Positions 21,501-30,578 of a stretch of 64,000 nucleotides of DNA are shown here, in pieces. Location of the stretch: assembly GCF_000819745.1 (NCBI RefSeq), contig NZ_CDDA01000028.1, forward strand, positions 124,001-188,000, read 5' to 3'. Source of the DNA: Aeromonas bestiarum. Lineage in GTDB: Bacteria > Pseudomonadota > Gammaproteobacteria > Enterobacterales > Aeromonadaceae. A program made the translations under genes and the position numbers. The notes under the pieces were generated by a model. It saw nothing but the letters and a program-made list of their open reading frames with translations, was not told where the DNA came from and searched no databases. How positions within the stretch are numbered: position 1 is the stretch's first letter; each line of letters begins with the position of its first letter.

Positions 21501-21713
21501 CCCCGTCATGTTCTGCTCGATGATCTGGGTCACCGAGTCTTCCACCGTCTTGGCGGAGGCGCCCGGATAGCTGGCGGAGATGCCGACGGCGGGTGGCGCT
21601 ATGCTGGGATACTGGGCGATCGGCAGGCCTATGATGGCCAGGCTCCCCGCCAGCATGATCACCAGGGCGATCACCCAGGCGAAAATGGGTCTGTCTATGA
21701 AAAATCGTGCCAT
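18564..21713 (-). CDS. aheB: RND multidrug efflux transporter (AcrB-like), AheB
   Basis: Proton-driven inner membrane pump, 1049 residues, the standard HAE-1 RND length. The start [20 protein letters not shown] matches Acr[24 protein letters not shown] is typical of the porter domain. [19 protein letters not shown] near residue 400 holds the Asp-Asp proton relay, and [16 protein letters not shown] near residue 935 contains the conserved Lys. It sits between aheA (17-base gap) and aheC (overlap), so the three make one pump. The name follows the AheABC system described in Aeromonas hydrophila. Confidence 0.94.
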   Translation of the reverse strand: MARFFIDRPIFAWVIALVIMLAGSLAIIGLPIAQYPSIAPPAVGISASYPGASAKTVEDSVTQIIEQNMTGLDHLLYMSSQSDSSGNVSVTLTFQAGTDPDIAQVQVQNKLQQAMSLLPQEVQQQGIRVQKTSSSFLMVAAFISSDGSMNNDDLADYVVANIKEPLSRLDGVGDITLFGSQYSMRVWLDPNKLNRVQMTPIDVQTAIKAQNAQVAFGKLGGTPSVTDQQFTATIMGQTRLSSVAEFNNILLRVNQDGSKVRLQDVARVELAGENYDADALYNGQSTAAVAIKLATGANALDTAEKIRGKLDELSAYFPANMEIVYPYDTTPFVKISIEEVAQTLIEAIFLVFCVMYLFLQNFRATLIPTIAVPVVLLGTFGVMSAFGFSINTLTMFGLVLAIGLLVDDAIVVVENVERLMSEEDLSPLEATRKSMTQITGALVGIALVLSAVFVPMAFFGGSTGAIYRQFSLTIVSAMVLSVLVALILTPALCATLLKPIKHGEFGAQRGFFGWFNRAFDAGANRYQNGVRKVVKQGVRYGIIYAAMLAVLAILFMRMPTSFLPEEDQGVIMSMVQLPVGATKQRTEVVLADMRDYFLKNEKDNVEAVLTVAGFSFAGSGQNSGMAFIKLKDWKERDTPERSANAIIGRAMGYLFSIKEAQVFAFNLPPIPELGTATGFDFYLQDRGGLGHEKLMAARNQLLGMAAQDPNLVRVRPNGMEDTPQLDVKIDYEKALAQGLSISDINNTLAAAWGSSYVNDFVDRGRVKKVYLQADALFRMNPEDLKLWYVRNSAGQMVPFSAFASTEWSFGSPRLERYNGVSAMEIVGEAAPGKSTGDAMAAIEQMVKQLPEGIGIEWTGLSLQERQAGSQAPALYAISLLVVFLCLAALYESWSIPFSVMLVVPLGVLGAILAATMRGLENDVYFQVGLLTTIGLSAKNAILIVEFAKELYDKGMGVSEAVVEAARLRLRPILMTSLAFILGVLPLAISSGAGASSRNAIGTGVMGGMISATVLAIFFVPLFFVLVTRYFTKHSSREERAALAKETHHD

Positions 21714-21730
21714 GAGGCGACTACTCCATC

Positions 21731-22912
21731 CTACTTGTTGGCCGGGGTCTGGGCAGACAGCTCGGTGGCAGTCTGTTCAGTGGGCGCCACGACAACCCCG
21801 GGTTTTACCTTTTGCAGACCGGCGACGATCACTCGCTCGCCCGTCTTGAGACCGGATTCCACCACCCAGTCACTGCCGACGATGCGGCTCAGCTGCACTT
21901 CCCGCAGCTCGACCTTGTTGTCCGCGGTCACCACCATGACGGTGGCACCGCCTTTCGGGGTGCGGGTCACGGCGGTTTGCGGCACCAGCAGTCCCTCGGC
22001 CCGCTCACCCTCTTGCAGGGTGGCGCGCATGAACATGCCGGGCAGCAACAGCTGGTGAGGGTTGGGGACTATCACCCGCAGGGTCACCATGCCGGTGGTC
22101 TCATCCACGGTCACGTCGGAGAACTGCAATGAGCCCTCTTCGCTGTAGCTGCTGCCATCTTCCAGCTGGAAGCGCACCTTGGCGCCATCCTGCTGGCCCT
22201 GGGTCAGCTTGCCGGCGGCGACCTGGCGCTTGAGGCGCAGCAGATCGGCGGTGGACTGACGCACATCCACATACATGGGGTCGAGCTGCTGGATGGAGGT
22301 AAGGCTGTCGGCCTGCTGGGCCGTCACCAGGGCCCCCTCGGTCACCGCAGACTTGCCGATGCGACCGCTGATGGGGGCCGTGATGCGGGTATAGGCCAGA
22401 TTGATGTTGGCGCTCTGCAAGGCGGCCTTGGCGGCACCAATCTCGGCCAGCTGCTGCTTCCAGGCGGCGTCGGCGTCGTCATACTCCTGGCTGCTGATGG
22501 CCTTCACCTTCACCAGCTCGGCATAACGCTTGGCCTTGAGGCGGGCGCTCTGCTCGTTGGCCTGCGCCTTGGCCAGATTGGCCTTGGCACTGGCCACGCT
22601 GGCCTGATAGACGGCGGGGTCTATCTGGTACAGCAGTTGACCGGCCTTGACGTCGCTGCCTTCGGTAAAGAGGCGCTTGAGAATGATGCCGCTCACCTGG
22701 GGACGCACCTCGGCGACCCGCAGCGGGGCACTGCGGCCGGTCAGCTCCGAGGTAAGCTGCAACGGCATTGTGTGCAGGGTGACGACATCCACGGCGGCGG
22801 GTGGCATCTCACCCGGCCCTTGCTGGGCACTGCCCTGTTCGCCACAAGCTGTCAGCAGACCGCTTGCCAGCAGGGCAAGGCCGACCGAACGTGCGAGAAT
22901 ATGTTTATGCAT
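21731..22912 (-). CDS. aheA: RND efflux periplasmic adaptor (AcrA-like), AheA
   Basis: Membrane fusion protein linking AheB to the outer membrane channel. The 393-residue precursor has a lipoprotein signal ending [13 protein letters not shown] (lipobox LTAC). The adaptor order is visible: barrel-sandwich strand [31 protein letters not shown] (about residues 70-100), an Ala/Lys/Gln-rich coiled-coil hairpin at about 105-170, then [18 protein letters not shown]. It is the first gene of the operon. Its start is about 85 bases from the shared palindromic operator, so repression by the divergent AcrR-type protein is expected. Confidence 0.93.
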   Translation of the reverse strand: MHKHILARSVGLALLASGLLTACGEQGSAQQGPGEMPPAAVDVVTLHTMPLQLTSELTGRSAPLRVAEVRPQVSGIILKRLFTEGSDVKAGQLLYQIDPAVYQASVASAKANLAKAQANEQSARLKAKRYAELVKVKAISSQEYDDADAAWKQQLAEIGAAKAALQSANINLAYTRITAPISGRIGKSAVTEGALVTAQQADSLTSIQQLDPMYVDVRQSTADLLRLKRQVAAGKLTQGQQDGAKVRFQLEDGSSYSEEGSLQFSDVTVDETTGMVTLRVIVPNPHQLLLPGMFMRATLQEGERAEGLLVPQTAVTRTPKGGATVMVVTADNKVELREVQLSRIVGSDWVVESGLKTGERVIVAGLQKVKPGVVVAPTEQTATELSAQTPANK

Positions 22913-22995
22913 GAAGAACCTGAGCCTCTGTCAATCAATGAATAACCACAGGTTTTGTATGACCCTGTTGGTAAAATCGGAAAGATGAGGCAATA

Positions 22996-23019
22996 TACAT
23001 ACATTCATAAATGTATGTA
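22996..23019. promoter_or_regulatory. 24-bp palindromic operator between aheA and its repressor gene
   Basis: A near-perfect 24-base inverted repeat with half site TACATACATT, ending in AATGTATGTA on the other side. It has the half sites and spacing of the AcrR operator of E. coli acrAB. Lying between divergent genes, it would let the repressor control both aheABC and itself. Confidence 0.85.
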
Positions 23020-23049
23020 AGTGACTTTTTTTACTTTTACAAGGCGCAG

Positions 23050-23697
23050 ATGTCGATGGCCAGAAGAACCAAAGAAGAGGCGCAGCAGACCCGCTGCCAC
23101 ATCATGAGTACGGCCCTGAATCTGTTCTGTTCGCAAGGATTGGCCAAGACCAGCCTGACCGATATTGCCAGGGCCGCCGATCTGACCCGTGGCGCCATCT
23201 ATTGGCACTTCAAGAACAAGGAGGAGCTGTTCGTCTCCCTGTGGGAGGAGCTGTGCCAACCGCTCTCCCATCAGCTCGACGCCTGTGTCGCCGAACAGGA
23301 GCCGGACCCCCTCGGCAAGCTGCGCAGCTTCCTCAAGGAGGTGCTGGTGAAGATCAGCACCAATCCTGCCCACCAGCAGATGTTCACCATCATGTTCAAT
23401 CTCGAGTCGCTGGAAGGGGAAGCCATCTCGCTGCGCGAGCACATGCGCAGCCAGTCCGCCAACTTCTTCCGGGACCTGGAGACCACCCTGGCCAATGCGG
23501 TGCGCCTCGGCCAGCTGCCCCGGGGACTGGATCTGCAGCGGGCCGCCACCCTGCTGCACTGCACCCTGGATGGCTACATCATCAACTGGCTGCACTTCCC
23601 GGAGCGCATCGACCTGACCCGGGAGGCCGACTTCCTGCTCGACAGCCTGTTTGCCCTGATAGCCTTGCCAACCGGCCCAGCCGTCCGCCGCACCTGA
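23050..23697 (+). CDS. aheR: TetR/AcrR family repressor of the efflux operon
   Basis: A 215-residue regulator. The N-terminal helix-turn-helix has RRTKEEAQQTRCHIMSTALNLF and LTDIARAADLTRGAIYWHFKNKEELF, diagnostic of the AcrR subgroup. The C-terminal part is the variable ligand pocket, with the LHCTLDGYIINWL helix typical of AcrR-like effector domains. It is divergent from aheABC with the 24-bp palindrome between. Candidate starts are ATG 23050 and ATG 23056 after AAGG; an ATG further upstream falls within the operator and is unlikely. Drug-like ligands are expected to release it from DNA. Confidence 0.88.
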   Translation: MSMARRTKEEAQQTRCHIMSTALNLFCSQGLAKTSLTDIARAADLTRGAIYWHFKNKEELFVSLWEELCQPLSHQLDACVAEQEPDPLGKLRSFLKEVLVKISTNPAHQQMFTIMFNLESLEGEAISLREHMRSQSANFFRDLETTLANAVRLGQLPRGLDLQRAATLLHCTLDGYIINWLHFPERIDLTREADFLLDSLFALIALPTGPAVRRT

Positions 23698-23852
23698 TAG
23701 CCCAGGGCCAGCCCGACGCTGGCCCCGCTCCTTGCTACCGCACGCCACCACAGAACCGCTCCCCAGCCTGGCAGTACCGATTCACGGCACGACGCTTTGG
23801 TAGCCCGTCGCCAAATTTGCTAGAGTAGCGCCCCCGAAAGAAGGTGCCTGCC

Positions 23853-24656
23853 ATGTCCATATCTCCACTGCCCGACCATGATGCCTCCATCAGTCAATCA
23901 TCTGCATCGCCGCTGCCCGGTCACAATGCCTCTCCCAGTCAGCCATCTGCATCGCCGCTGCCCGGCCACAATGCCTCTCCCAGTCAGCCATCTGCATCGC
24001 CACTGCCCAGTCATGATGGCTCCTCCAGTCTGCCATCTGTGGCGGATGCCGACACCCTGTCAGCCCGTCAGCGCTTTCTGATATTGCTGGCAAGCGGGGC
24101 CCATCTGCTGGAGGCGGGCTGTGGAGCGGGCGAGGATCTGCTCTTTTTCCGGCAGCAAGGTCTCATGGTCACCGCCTTTGATGCCAGCCTGGCCCAAGCC
24201 AGGCTCGCCTCGCGCCGCAGCGGCCAACCGGTGCGGGTCTGCCGCCTCGAGCAGATGCACAGCGCCTTGCCCTTTGACGGCATCTGGGCCAGCGGCTCGC
24301 TGCCCTGCCTGGCCGAGGGAGAGCTTGCCCCCGCCCTGATGCATCTCGCCGGCCTGATCAAACCCCGGGCGCCGCTCTACTGCTCCTTCCCTTATGGCGA
24401 GGGCGAGCACAGCTGCGCCGTGGCCCCTTCACAAGACGAATATCCGCTGCAGACCCGGCTCGATGAGGCCCGTCTGCAACAACTGATCGCCCCCCTGCCG
24501 TTTGCCCTGCATCAGAGCTGGTGCAGCGAGGATGCCGTGCACGGCCGCTGGCTGCATGCCCTGCTGATCCGCCTCCCCGAGCTAGCTCCCACCCTGCATC
24601 AATATCGCCGCCGTCGCTTCAAGGGACCCATTCCCCGTGATCCATCATCCAGATAA
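23853..24656 (+). CDS. class I SAM-dependent methyltransferase with repetitive N-terminus
   Basis: A 267-residue protein. From about residue 78 it contains HLLEAGCGAGEDLLFFRQQG, motif I of the Rossmann methyltransferase fold, then VTAFDASLAQARLA with the acidic ribose-binding residue, and PFDGIWASGSLPCL as motif IV/V. Substrate unknown; it resembles short tellurite-resistance/UbiE-like methyltransferases. The first about 65 residues are a low-complexity tail made of four 15-residue repeats of the form PLPxHxxSxSxxSAS, encoded by a 45-bp tandem repeat. The ATG at 23853 follows AAGGTG; a GTG three codons earlier is possible. Monocistronic between aheR and the symporter gene. Confidence 0.8.
   Translation: MSISPLPDHDASISQSSASPLPGHNASPSQPSASPLPGHNASPSQPSASPLPSHDGSSSLPSVADADTLSARQRFLILLASGAHLLEAGCGAGEDLLFFRQQGLMVTAFDASLAQARLASRRSGQPVRVCRLEQMHSALPFDGIWASGSLPCLAEGELAPALMHLAGLIKPRAPLYCSFPYGEGEHSCAVAPSQDEYPLQTRLDEARLQQLIAPLPFALHQSWCSEDAVHGRWLHALLIRLPELAPTLHQYRRRRFKGPIPRDPSSR
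23871..24050. repeat. 45-bp tandem repeat, four units, in coding sequence
   Basis: Units start at 23871, 23916, 23961 and 24006, each beginning CCC and sharing CATGATGCCTC- or CACAATGCCTC-like and CATCTGCATCGCC blocks. The two middle units are nearly identical; the outer two have diverged. The period is a multiple of three, so copy-number change keeps the methyltransferase frame. Confidence 0.92.
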
Positions 24657-24773
24657 CAATATTTAACTCGGAGTTAACCAGGTGATGGCAGACAAGATGC
24701 GGTGTTTGTGTTAAAAAGCGGCATTAAAATCAAAATTAAATAACAAATCAGACACTAACACCTGGATTTACTT

Positions 24774-25952
24774 ATGAAACTTGTCCTCAAACTGGTTGCC
24801 GGCATCCTGGCCGGTCTCTTGCTCGGTCTCTACGCCCCCGAATGGGTCGCACGCGTGCTGTTTACGGCCAAGACAGTCATAGGTCAGCTGATCACCTTCA
24901 CCATTCCGCTCATCATCCTGTTCTTCATCATGAGCGGCATCGCCAGCCTGCCGAAGAACTCCGGCAAGCTGCTGGGCAAGACGGTCGCCCTCTCCTACTG
25001 CTCCACCATACTGGCGGGCCTGTTCGCCTTTGCCGTGGCCAGCAACCTGATCCCGCGCCTGACCACAGCCGCCGAGCCCACGGCCGCCGCCGCCATCAAG
25101 CTCGGCTCCTACGTCAACCTGGAGATACCGCCGCTGTTCGGGGTCATGTCGGCACTGGCCGCCGCCTTCGTGTTCGGCATCGGTATCAGCGCCACCCAGG
25201 CCACCGATCTGCGCCGGGTCGCCGATCAGGGTCGCGACATCATAGACCGCCTGCTGGCCAAGGTGATCATCCCGCTGCTGCCCTTCTACATCGCCGGCGT
25301 CTTCGTCGAGATGACGGTGGAAGGCACCGTCTTCGCCACCCTGAAGACCTTCGGCGTGGTGCTGGTGATGGCCATCGTCATGCACTGGCTCTGGCTCTCC
25401 GTGCTGTTCGTCGGCACCGGGCTGGCGCTGGGTCGCTCACCCGCCATGCTCATCAAGAACATGCTGCCCGCCTACTTCACCGCTCTCGGCACCATGTCCA
25501 GCGCCGCCACCATCCCGGTCGCCCTGCAGGCCAGCAAGAACAACGGCGTGAGCGACGGCATCGCCAACTTCACCGTGCCGCTGTGCGCCACCATTCACCT
25601 GTGTGGCTCCACCATCACCCTGGTGACCTGCGCCACCGCTGTGATGTTCCTCTCCGAGCACCTGGCCATTCCGGGACTGGACACCATGCTGCCCTTCATC
25701 ATGATGCTGGGCGTCATCATGATAGCCGCGCCGGGTGCACCGGGTGGCGGCGTCATGTCCGCCCTGGGCCTGCTCACCTCCATGCTCGGCTTCGGTGAGG
25801 CCTCCATCGCCCTGATGATCGCCCTCTACTTGGCGCAGGACAGCTTCGGCACCGCCTGCAACGTCACAGGTGACGGCGTCATCGCCCTGTGGGCCGACCG
25901 CTTCGCCCAGCGCGGGGAGACAGCGCTCGGCGCCGAGCAGGACGCAGCCTGA
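24774..25952 (+). CDS. dicarboxylate/amino acid:cation symporter (DAACS family)
   Basis: Inner membrane Na+- or H+-coupled carrier, 392 residues. Conserved elements of the glutamate-transporter fold include ALGTMSSAATIP (the serine-rich hairpin 1 motif), FTVPLCATIHLCGSTI and AAPGAPGGGVMSAL (hairpin 2). SFGTACNVTGDGVIAL is the NxxxGD sodium/substrate motif. It is somewhat short compared with GltP and DctA (about 420-440), lacking extra N-terminal sequence. No partner gene is adjacent. The 117-base upstream region is AT-rich and should hold its promoter. Substrate could be glutamate, aspartate, serine/threonine or a C4-dicarboxylate. Confidence 0.85.
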   Translation: MKLVLKLVAGILAGLLLGLYAPEWVARVLFTAKTVIGQLITFTIPLIILFFIMSGIASLPKNSGKLLGKTVALSYCSTILAGLFAFAVASNLIPRLTTAAEPTAAAAIKLGSYVNLEIPPLFGVMSALAAAFVFGIGISATQATDLRRVADQGRDIIDRLLAKVIIPLLPFYIAGVFVEMTVEGTVFATLKTFGVVLVMAIVMHWLWLSVLFVGTGLALGRSPAMLIKNMLPAYFTALGTMSSAATIPVALQASKNNGVSDGIANFTVPLCATIHLCGSTITLVTCATAVMFLSEHLAIPGLDTMLPFIMMLGVIMIAAPGAPGGGVMSALGLLTSMLGFGEASIALMIALYLAQDSFGTACNVTGDGVIALWADRFAQRGETALGAEQDAA

Positions 25953-25970
25953 TACGGCAAGCAAACACAT

Positions 25971-26003
25971 AAAAAAACGGGAGCCAGTGGCTCCCGTTTT
26001 TTT
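25971..26003. terminator. bidirectional terminator between the symporter gene and tesB
   Basis: AAAAAAACGGGAGCC (25971-25985) pairs perfectly with GGCTCCCGTTTTTTT (25989-26003) around AGT. The A and T tracts make it work on both strands for the convergent genes. Confidence 0.93.
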
Positions 26004-26020
26004 ATGGCTGGCATCTGAGG

Positions 26021-26884
26021 TCAACCGCGTCGGCGGATCACCCCCTCCTGCGCCGTGCTCGCCACCAGCACACCGTCGCGGGTGAAGAACTGGCCGCGCA
26101 CCAGACCACGACCTGCGCTGGCACTCGGGCTGTCCACCACGTAGAGCAGCCAGTCATCCAACCGGAAGTCCCGGTGGAACCACATGGAGTGATCTATGGT
26201 GGCCACCTGCATGTCCGGCTCCCAGTACGAGACGCCATGGGGCTGCAGGGCGGTAAACAGGAAGTGGAAATCGGAGGCATAGGCCAGCAGGTACTTGTGG
26301 ACCCGCTGATCGTCCGGCATCTGGCCGTTGGCCCTGAACCAGACGTGGCGCAGCGGCTCGTGCACATCCGGGCGGATCGGGTCGACCAGGGTCACGGGGC
26401 GAATTTCGATGGGCTTCTCGCACATGATCTTGTCGCGCAGGGCGGACGGGATCTGCTGCTCGTAGGGACGTACCAGCTCCAGCTCGCTCTTGAGCTGCTC
26501 GGGCGGGGTGATCCCCGCGGGCATGGCGATCTGATGCTCGAATCCCTCGGCCTCGACCTGGAAGGAGGCGTTGAGATAGAAGATGGGCTTGCCGCCCTGA
26601 ATGGCCTTGACCCGGCGGGTGGAGACGGTCTGGCCGTCACGGATATTCTCCACGTCATAGATGATGGGACGATTGGCATCACCGGGGCGCAGGAAGTAGG
26701 AGTGGAAACTGTGCACCTGACGATCGGCGGCCACCGTCTGTTTGGCGGCTGACAAGGCCTGCCCCATTACCTGTCCGCCAAACACGGCCCGCAGACCGAG
26801 ATCCTGGCTCTGGCCCCGAAACAGGCCCTCCTCGATTTTCTCGAGCGCCAGCAGTGCCAGCAGCTCATCAAGTACCTTGCTCAT
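26021..26884 (-). CDS. tesB: acyl-CoA thioesterase II
   Basis: Hydrolyses medium- and long-chain acyl-CoA in the cytoplasm. The 287-residue protein has the double hot-dog organisation: N-terminal half with [26 protein letters not shown] and [14 protein letters not shown]-terminal half with [17 protein letters not shown] and [21 protein letters not shown]. The HSMWFHR block carries the catalytic Asp region of TesB. The ATG at 26884 follows AGGAG, so the longer open frame upstream is not used. Convergent with the symporter gene across a shared terminator. It also has a stand-alone promoter region of about 145 bases upstream. Confidence 0.94.
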   Translation of the reverse strand: MSKVLDELLALLALEKIEEGLFRGQSQDLGLRAVFGGQVMGQALSAAKQTVAADRQVHSFHSYFLRPGDANRPIIYDVENIRDGQTVSTRRVKAIQGGKPIFYLNASFQVEAEGFEHQIAMPAGITPPEQLKSELELVRPYEQQIPSALRDKIMCEKPIEIRPVTLVDPIRPDVHEPLRHVWFRANGQMPDDQRVHKYLLAYASDFHFLFTALQPHGVSYWEPDMQVATIDHSMWFHRDFRLDDWLLYVVDSPSASAGRGLVRGQFFTRDGVLVASTAQEGVIRRRG

Positions 26885-27027
26885 TATTATCTCCTGTATC
26901 AGTGCCGCAAAGGCTAACAAGCTCGCTCTGGCAGAGCAACCTTGCCCCTCCCCCGCAGTGGATCCGCCGGGTGGTTTAATTCAGCAAGGAGGGGATTGGA
27001 ATAATAAACGGCAGACGGCAGCAACAA

Positions 27028-27054
27028 AAAGGCCCGCCTGAGAGGCGGGCCTTT
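27028..27054. terminator. terminator after rluB
   Basis: AAAGGCCCGCCT (27028-27039) pairs perfectly with AGGCGGGCCTTT (27043-27054) around GAG. On the minus strand the stem is followed by TTGTTGCTGC after the A/T pairs, ending the rnm-yciO-scpAB-rluB group. Confidence 0.87.
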
Positions 27055-27087
27055 CCTTGCGCGAACCCATGAGGCTCAGCGCAACGC

Positions 27088-28011
27088 TTACTTGCTGCCG
27101 GTACCCGAGTTGCGGGTAGAGGAGGTCGGCTTGCGGCGGGCCGTGGTGCTGCGGGCGCGCGGCTCCATGCCCTGCATGTCCTTGTGACGCTTGACGGCGC
27201 GACGGATCTGGGCGGCCTGCTTGTGACGGGTACTCTTGCCATCCTGCTGCAGATCGACCTTGGATTCGGTCTCCGGCGGCATGTTGACCAGACCGCGCAG
27301 GTAGTTCACTTCCGGCAGTTTCAGCTCCTGCCAGCCACCACGGGGGATGCCGCGATCCAGAGTGACGTCGCCGTAGCGCACGCGCATCAGGCGGCTCACC
27401 TGCACTTCCTGGGATTCCCACAGGCGGCGCACTTCACGGTTGCGGCCCTCGGTCAGGGTGACGTTGAACCACTGGTTCAGGCCTTCACCGCCGGCCGGTT
27501 TGATCTTGTTGAACTTGGCCATGCCATCTTCCAGCTGCACACCCTTGCGCAGGCGTTGCAGCATGGCTTCGGTGATCTCGCCAAACACACGCACCGCATA
27601 TTCACGCTCCACTTCGTGGCTCGGGTGCATCAGGCGGTTGGCCAGCTCACCGTCTGTGGTGAACAGCAGCAAGCCGGAGGTGTTGACGTCGAGACGGCCT
27701 ACCGCGATCCAGCGGGCGCTCTCCAGCTTGGGCAGACGATCGAACACGGTGGGACGACCTTCCGGATCGTGACGGGTACACATCTCCCCTTCGGGCTTGT
27801 GATACGCCAGCACGCGGCAGATCATCTCTTCCTCGGCACGGGTCTTGACCGTATGGCCATCGACACGGATCACGGCGTTCACTTCGACGCGATCTCCCAG
27901 TGTGGCCACCTTGCCATCCACACTGACCCGACCTGCGGTGATCAGGGCCTCCATCTCACGACGGGAGCCGTGACCCGCGCGGGCCAACACTTTTTGCAGT
28001 TTTTCACTCAT
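27088..28011 (-). CDS. rluB: 23S rRNA pseudouridine synthase B (position 2605)
   Basis: Isomerises U2605 of 23S rRNA. The 307-residue protein has an N-terminal S4 RNA-binding domain ([24 protein letters not shown]). The RsuA-family catalytic core holds [19 protein letters not shown] with the catalytic Asp. Then [10 protein letters not shown] and [12 protein letters not shown] follow. A Lys/Arg/Thr/Ser-rich basic tail of about 60 residues follows, as in other RluB proteins. Start ATG 28011 is chosen over an earlier in-frame start because the S4 domain begins there. Last gene of the leftward group after scpB, separated from it by a repeat-filled 268-base gap. Confidence 0.93.
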   Translation of the reverse strand: MSEKLQKVLARAGHGSRREMEALITAGRVSVDGKVATLGDRVEVNAVIRVDGHTVKTRAEEEMICRVLAYHKPEGEMCTRHDPEGRPTVFDRLPKLESARWIAVGRLDVNTSGLLLFTTDGELANRLMHPSHEVEREYAVRVFGEITEAMLQRLRKGVQLEDGMAKFNKIKPAGGEGLNQWFNVTLTEGRNREVRRLWESQEVQVSRLMRVRYGDVTLDRGIPRGGWQELKLPEVNYLRGLVNMPPETESKVDLQQDGKSTRHKQAAQIRRAVKRHKDMQGMEPRARSTTARRKPTSSTRNSGTGSK

Positions 28012-28086
28012 CGGGGTTACCTGATTGTTGATCGCTGCCCGCCAGCATAACGGGCAACGGTTATTACTGTGTCGAACCCAGTACGG

Positions 28087-28331
28087 GCAATCCGACACGC
28101 TTCAAGGCTCAAAAGATCGGGTCAGCCGGCACATGCCAGCACAGTGGACCCGGTCTCGCGGCCCTCGCCCGGCATACCGGGCAAGGGGATGGCGGTGCAG
28201 GATCCCGCATGGGTCATCCGACACGCCCTGATGTTCAAGAGGCCCAGTCCGCTGGCACAGGCCAGCGACCTAGACCGGCCTAGCTTCCCTCGACCGGCAG
28301 ACCGGGCAAGGGGTGTTGCAGTTCAGGATCC
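28087..28331. repeat. about 126-bp imperfect direct repeat between rluB and scpB
   Basis: TCCGACACGC occurs at 28091 and 28217, ACCGGGCAAGGGG at 28176 and 28301, and CAGGATCC at 28198 and 28324, an offset of 125-126 bases throughout. GGCACA plus GCCAGC blocks also recur. The right-hand copy runs into the scpB 3' end. Confidence 0.75.
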
Positions 28332-28843
28332 AGCTCGGGGAGCTGCTCCAGGCTCTGCAGATTAAAATAATCCAGAAATTCCCGGGTGGTGGCGAGCAGC
28401 TCGGGGCGACCCACCACTTCCTTGTGACCGACGCTGCGCACCCAGCCACGCTCTTTCAGGGTATTCACTATCTGGCTCGACACCGCCACCCCGCGGATGG
28501 CTTCGATCTCGGCCCGGGTGATGGGCTGCCGATACGCAATCAGCGTCAGCGTCTCCATCACTGCGCGGGAATAGCGGGGTGCCCGCTCGCTCCAGAGCCT
28601 GGAGAGCTCCTCGGCATACTCCTGACGCGCCTGAAAGCGCCAGCCGGAGGCAACCTCTTTGAGCTCTACCCCCCGCTCGCTGTAATCCTGCCGCAGTTCT
28701 GCCAGCAAGAGTTGAATATAGCGGCCGGTGACGGGGTAATCCGCCAGCACGCCGGCCTTGAGCTCGCTCACGGTTAATGGCCGTCCGGCCACGAAGATCG
28801 CGGCCTCGACCAGCGTCTTGAGCCGTTCAGCGGGCAGCGCCAC
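28280..28843 (-). CDS. scpB: segregation and condensation protein B
   Basis: Kleisin-interacting winged-helix protein of the SMC-ScpAB condensin-like complex, 187 residues. ERLKTLVEAAIFVAGRPLTVSELK opens the first winged helix. ETLTLIAYRQPITRAEIEAIRGVAVSSQIVNTLKERGWV with GRPELLATTREFLDYF forms the second and is the family signature. The C-terminal residues HPLPGLPVEGS are encoded by the edge of the 126-bp repeat, so the tail may have been altered by it. It lies 98 bases after scpA, same strand. Confidence 0.92.
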   Translation of the reverse strand: MALPAERLKTLVEAAIFVAGRPLTVSELKAGVLADYPVTGRYIQLLLAELRQDYSERGVELKEVASGWRFQARQEYAEELSRLWSERAPRYSRAVMETLTLIAYRQPITRAEIEAIRGVAVSSQIVNTLKERGWVRSVGHKEVVGRPELLATTREFLDYFNLQSLEQLPELDPELQHPLPGLPVEGS

Positions 28844-28941
28844 GGTTGCCCTCCCCGTTCATGGTGTCAGGCTGGCTGGCCAACGGAAGAGGCACACAGA
28901 CCCCGGCAGGCGGGCAACAGGCTCGGGACAAAGAAAACAAC

Positions 28942-29808
28942 TCAGTGTGCATGTTCACGCTCCCCGCTCTCATCTTGGCTCGCCAGGGCAAAGTGGATCG
29001 GCCCCAGCGGCTCGGCCTGCAGGATCCAGATCAGGGACTCCTTGCACAGCTCCAGCAGGGCCAGAAACGTCACCAGCACCCCCATGCGCCCCTCTTCGGC
29101 TCTGAGCACCTGTTCCAGTCGCAACGTCCGGCCCAGCGAGAGCATGGCGAGGATCTCCGCCATGCGCACCCGGGTCGGGATCTGCTCGCGGCGGATCTGA
29201 TGATGTTCGAAATGAGTCGCGCGTTTTACCACACTTTGCATGTAAAGGGCGAGCTCAACCAGCGAAACATCGGGAGTCAATGGCTTGAGAGAGCCAAAAT
29301 CCGGTGGCAGGGCGGCGGCGATAAAGATCTCCCGCTCCACCCGTGGCAAGGCATTGAGACGCTCGCCCCCCACCTTGAAGCGCTCATACTCCTGCAACCG
29401 GCGAATGAGGGTGACGCGGGGATCCTCCCCCTCCTCTTCATCCTCCAGCTCGGGGGCTTTGGGCAGCAGCAGGCGAGATTTGATCTCCGCCAGCCAGGCC
29501 GCCATCAGCAGATATTCCGCAGCCAGCTCCAGATTGAGCCCCTGCATCAGCTCCACGTACTCCATGTACTGGGCGGTGATCTGCAGGATCGGCAGGTTCA
29601 GGATATCCAGCTGCTGGCGCCGGATGAGATAGAGCAGCAGATCGAGCGGCCCCTCGAAGGTATCGAGGAAGACTTCCAGCGCATCGGGCGGAATGAACAA
29701 GTCCTGGGGCAGCTCATGGTAGGGCTGCCCCAGCACCCGCGCTATGGGGGATGGGATGGCCTGGGGGAGAATGCCCTCCCCGATTGCGCCCAACGCAGGC
29801 GGGGCCAT
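28942..29808 (-). CDS. scpA: segregation and condensation protein A
   Basis: Kleisin subunit bridging SMC heads. EVFLDTFEGPLDLLLYLIRRQQLDILNLPI is the N-terminal kleisin signature, and AAEYLLMAAWLAEIKSRLLLP follows. An acidic linker (ELEDEEEGED) and a C-terminal winged-helix (RMAEILAMLSLGRTLRLEQVL) complete the layout. The start is uncertain: ATG 29808 gives 288 residues and lies 16 bases past the yciO stop, while an in-frame ATG at 29880 or earlier would overlap yciO. It ends with a His-containing acidic tail. Operon order rnm-yciO-scpA-scpB is conserved in related bacteria. Confidence 0.88.
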   Translation of the reverse strand: MAPPALGAIGEGILPQAIPSPIARVLGQPYHELPQDLFIPPDALEVFLDTFEGPLDLLLYLIRRQQLDILNLPILQITAQYMEYVELMQGLNLELAAEYLLMAAWLAEIKSRLLLPKAPELEDEEEGEDPRVTLIRRLQEYERFKVGGERLNALPRVEREIFIAAALPPDFGSLKPLTPDVSLVELALYMQSVVKRATHFEHHQIRREQIPTRVRMAEILAMLSLGRTLRLEQVLRAEEGRMGVLVTFLALLELCKESLIWILQAEPLGPIHFALASQDESGEREHAH

Positions 29809-29824
29809 CACGGGCACAGGGTCA

Positions 29825-30445
29825 TCACTCAAACGGGGTCGGGTCTCCGGCACCACGACGACGCAGCACGGGCTCGTCATCGGAGAAATCCACCACAGTG
29901 GTGGGCTGCTCGCCCAGATAGCCACCGTTGACCACCAGATCCAGCTGCTTGCCCAGCTTGTCGAAGATCTCTTCCGGGTCAAACTCCGCCATCTCCGAAC
30001 CCGGCAGGATCAGGGTGGTGGAGAGCAGCGGCTCACCGAGGGCTTCCAGCAGGGCCAGCGCTATGTTGTTGGCGGGCACCCGGATGCCGATGGTCTTCTT
30101 CTTCTCGTTCATCAGGCGGCGCGGCACTTCCTTGGTCGCCTTGAAGATGAAGGTGTAGGGCCCCGGCGTGTTGCCCTTGACCAGGCGAAACGCCGTGTTG
30201 TCCACCTTGGCATAGGTGGAGATCTCGGAGAGATCCCGGCACACCAGGGTGAAGTCGTGGGTGGGATCGATGCGACGGATGCGGCAGATGCGCTCCAGCG
30301 CGCCCTTGTCACCCATCTGGCAACCGAGCGCATAGCCGGAATCGGTCGGGTAGGCAATGACGCCACCGTTCTGGATGATCTGCACCGCCTGACCGATCAG
30401 ACGGGCCTGGGGATTTTCCGGATGTACGTAAAAATGCTGACTCAT
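29825..30445 (-). CDS. yciO: YciO, Sua5/YrdC-like protein
   Basis: A 206-residue member of the YrdC/Sua5 family (related to the TsaC threonylcarbamoyl-AMP synthase fold). GGVIAYPTDSGYALGCQMGDK is the nucleotide-binding opening, RIRRIDPTHDFTLVC and NTPGPYTFIFKATKEVP follow, and IGIRVPANNIALALLEALGEPLLSTTL matches the family core. YciO binds double-stranded RNA; its physiological role is less clear than TsaC. The ATG at 30445 follows a GAGAAGAG ribosome site. It follows rnm by 133 bases and precedes scpA, so it likely shares their transcript. Confidence 0.9.
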   Translation of the reverse strand: MSQHFYVHPENPQARLIGQAVQIIQNGGVIAYPTDSGYALGCQMGDKGALERICRIRRIDPTHDFTLVCRDLSEISTYAKVDNTAFRLVKGNTPGPYTFIFKATKEVPRRLMNEKKKTIGIRVPANNIALALLEALGEPLLSTTLILPGSEMAEFDPEEIFDKLGKQLDLVVNGGYLGEQPTTVVDFSDDEPVLRRRGAGDPTPFE

Positions 30446-30578
30446 ATGCTCTTCTCGCGATAGGGGCACGCGCGGTGCCCGCTTCATGGTCACGGGTTCC
30501 AGACCCATGACGCTACCTTAACCTGTTTGACGCCGGTTTGCCCTCCCATGCAGCAGAGGGCCGGCGGCCGACCCCGTG

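Noticed and set aside
18615..22058. 1147-codon open frame on the plus strand opposite aheB/aheA
   Set aside because: Antisense shadow of GC-rich genes: His/Gly/Arg/Gln-rich, no domain, no ribosome site. The minus-strand frames encode clear RND pump proteins.
23871..24050. 45-bp direct repeats as a possible CRISPR array
   Set aside because: Units are contiguous with no spacers and lie in frame in a methyltransferase gene.
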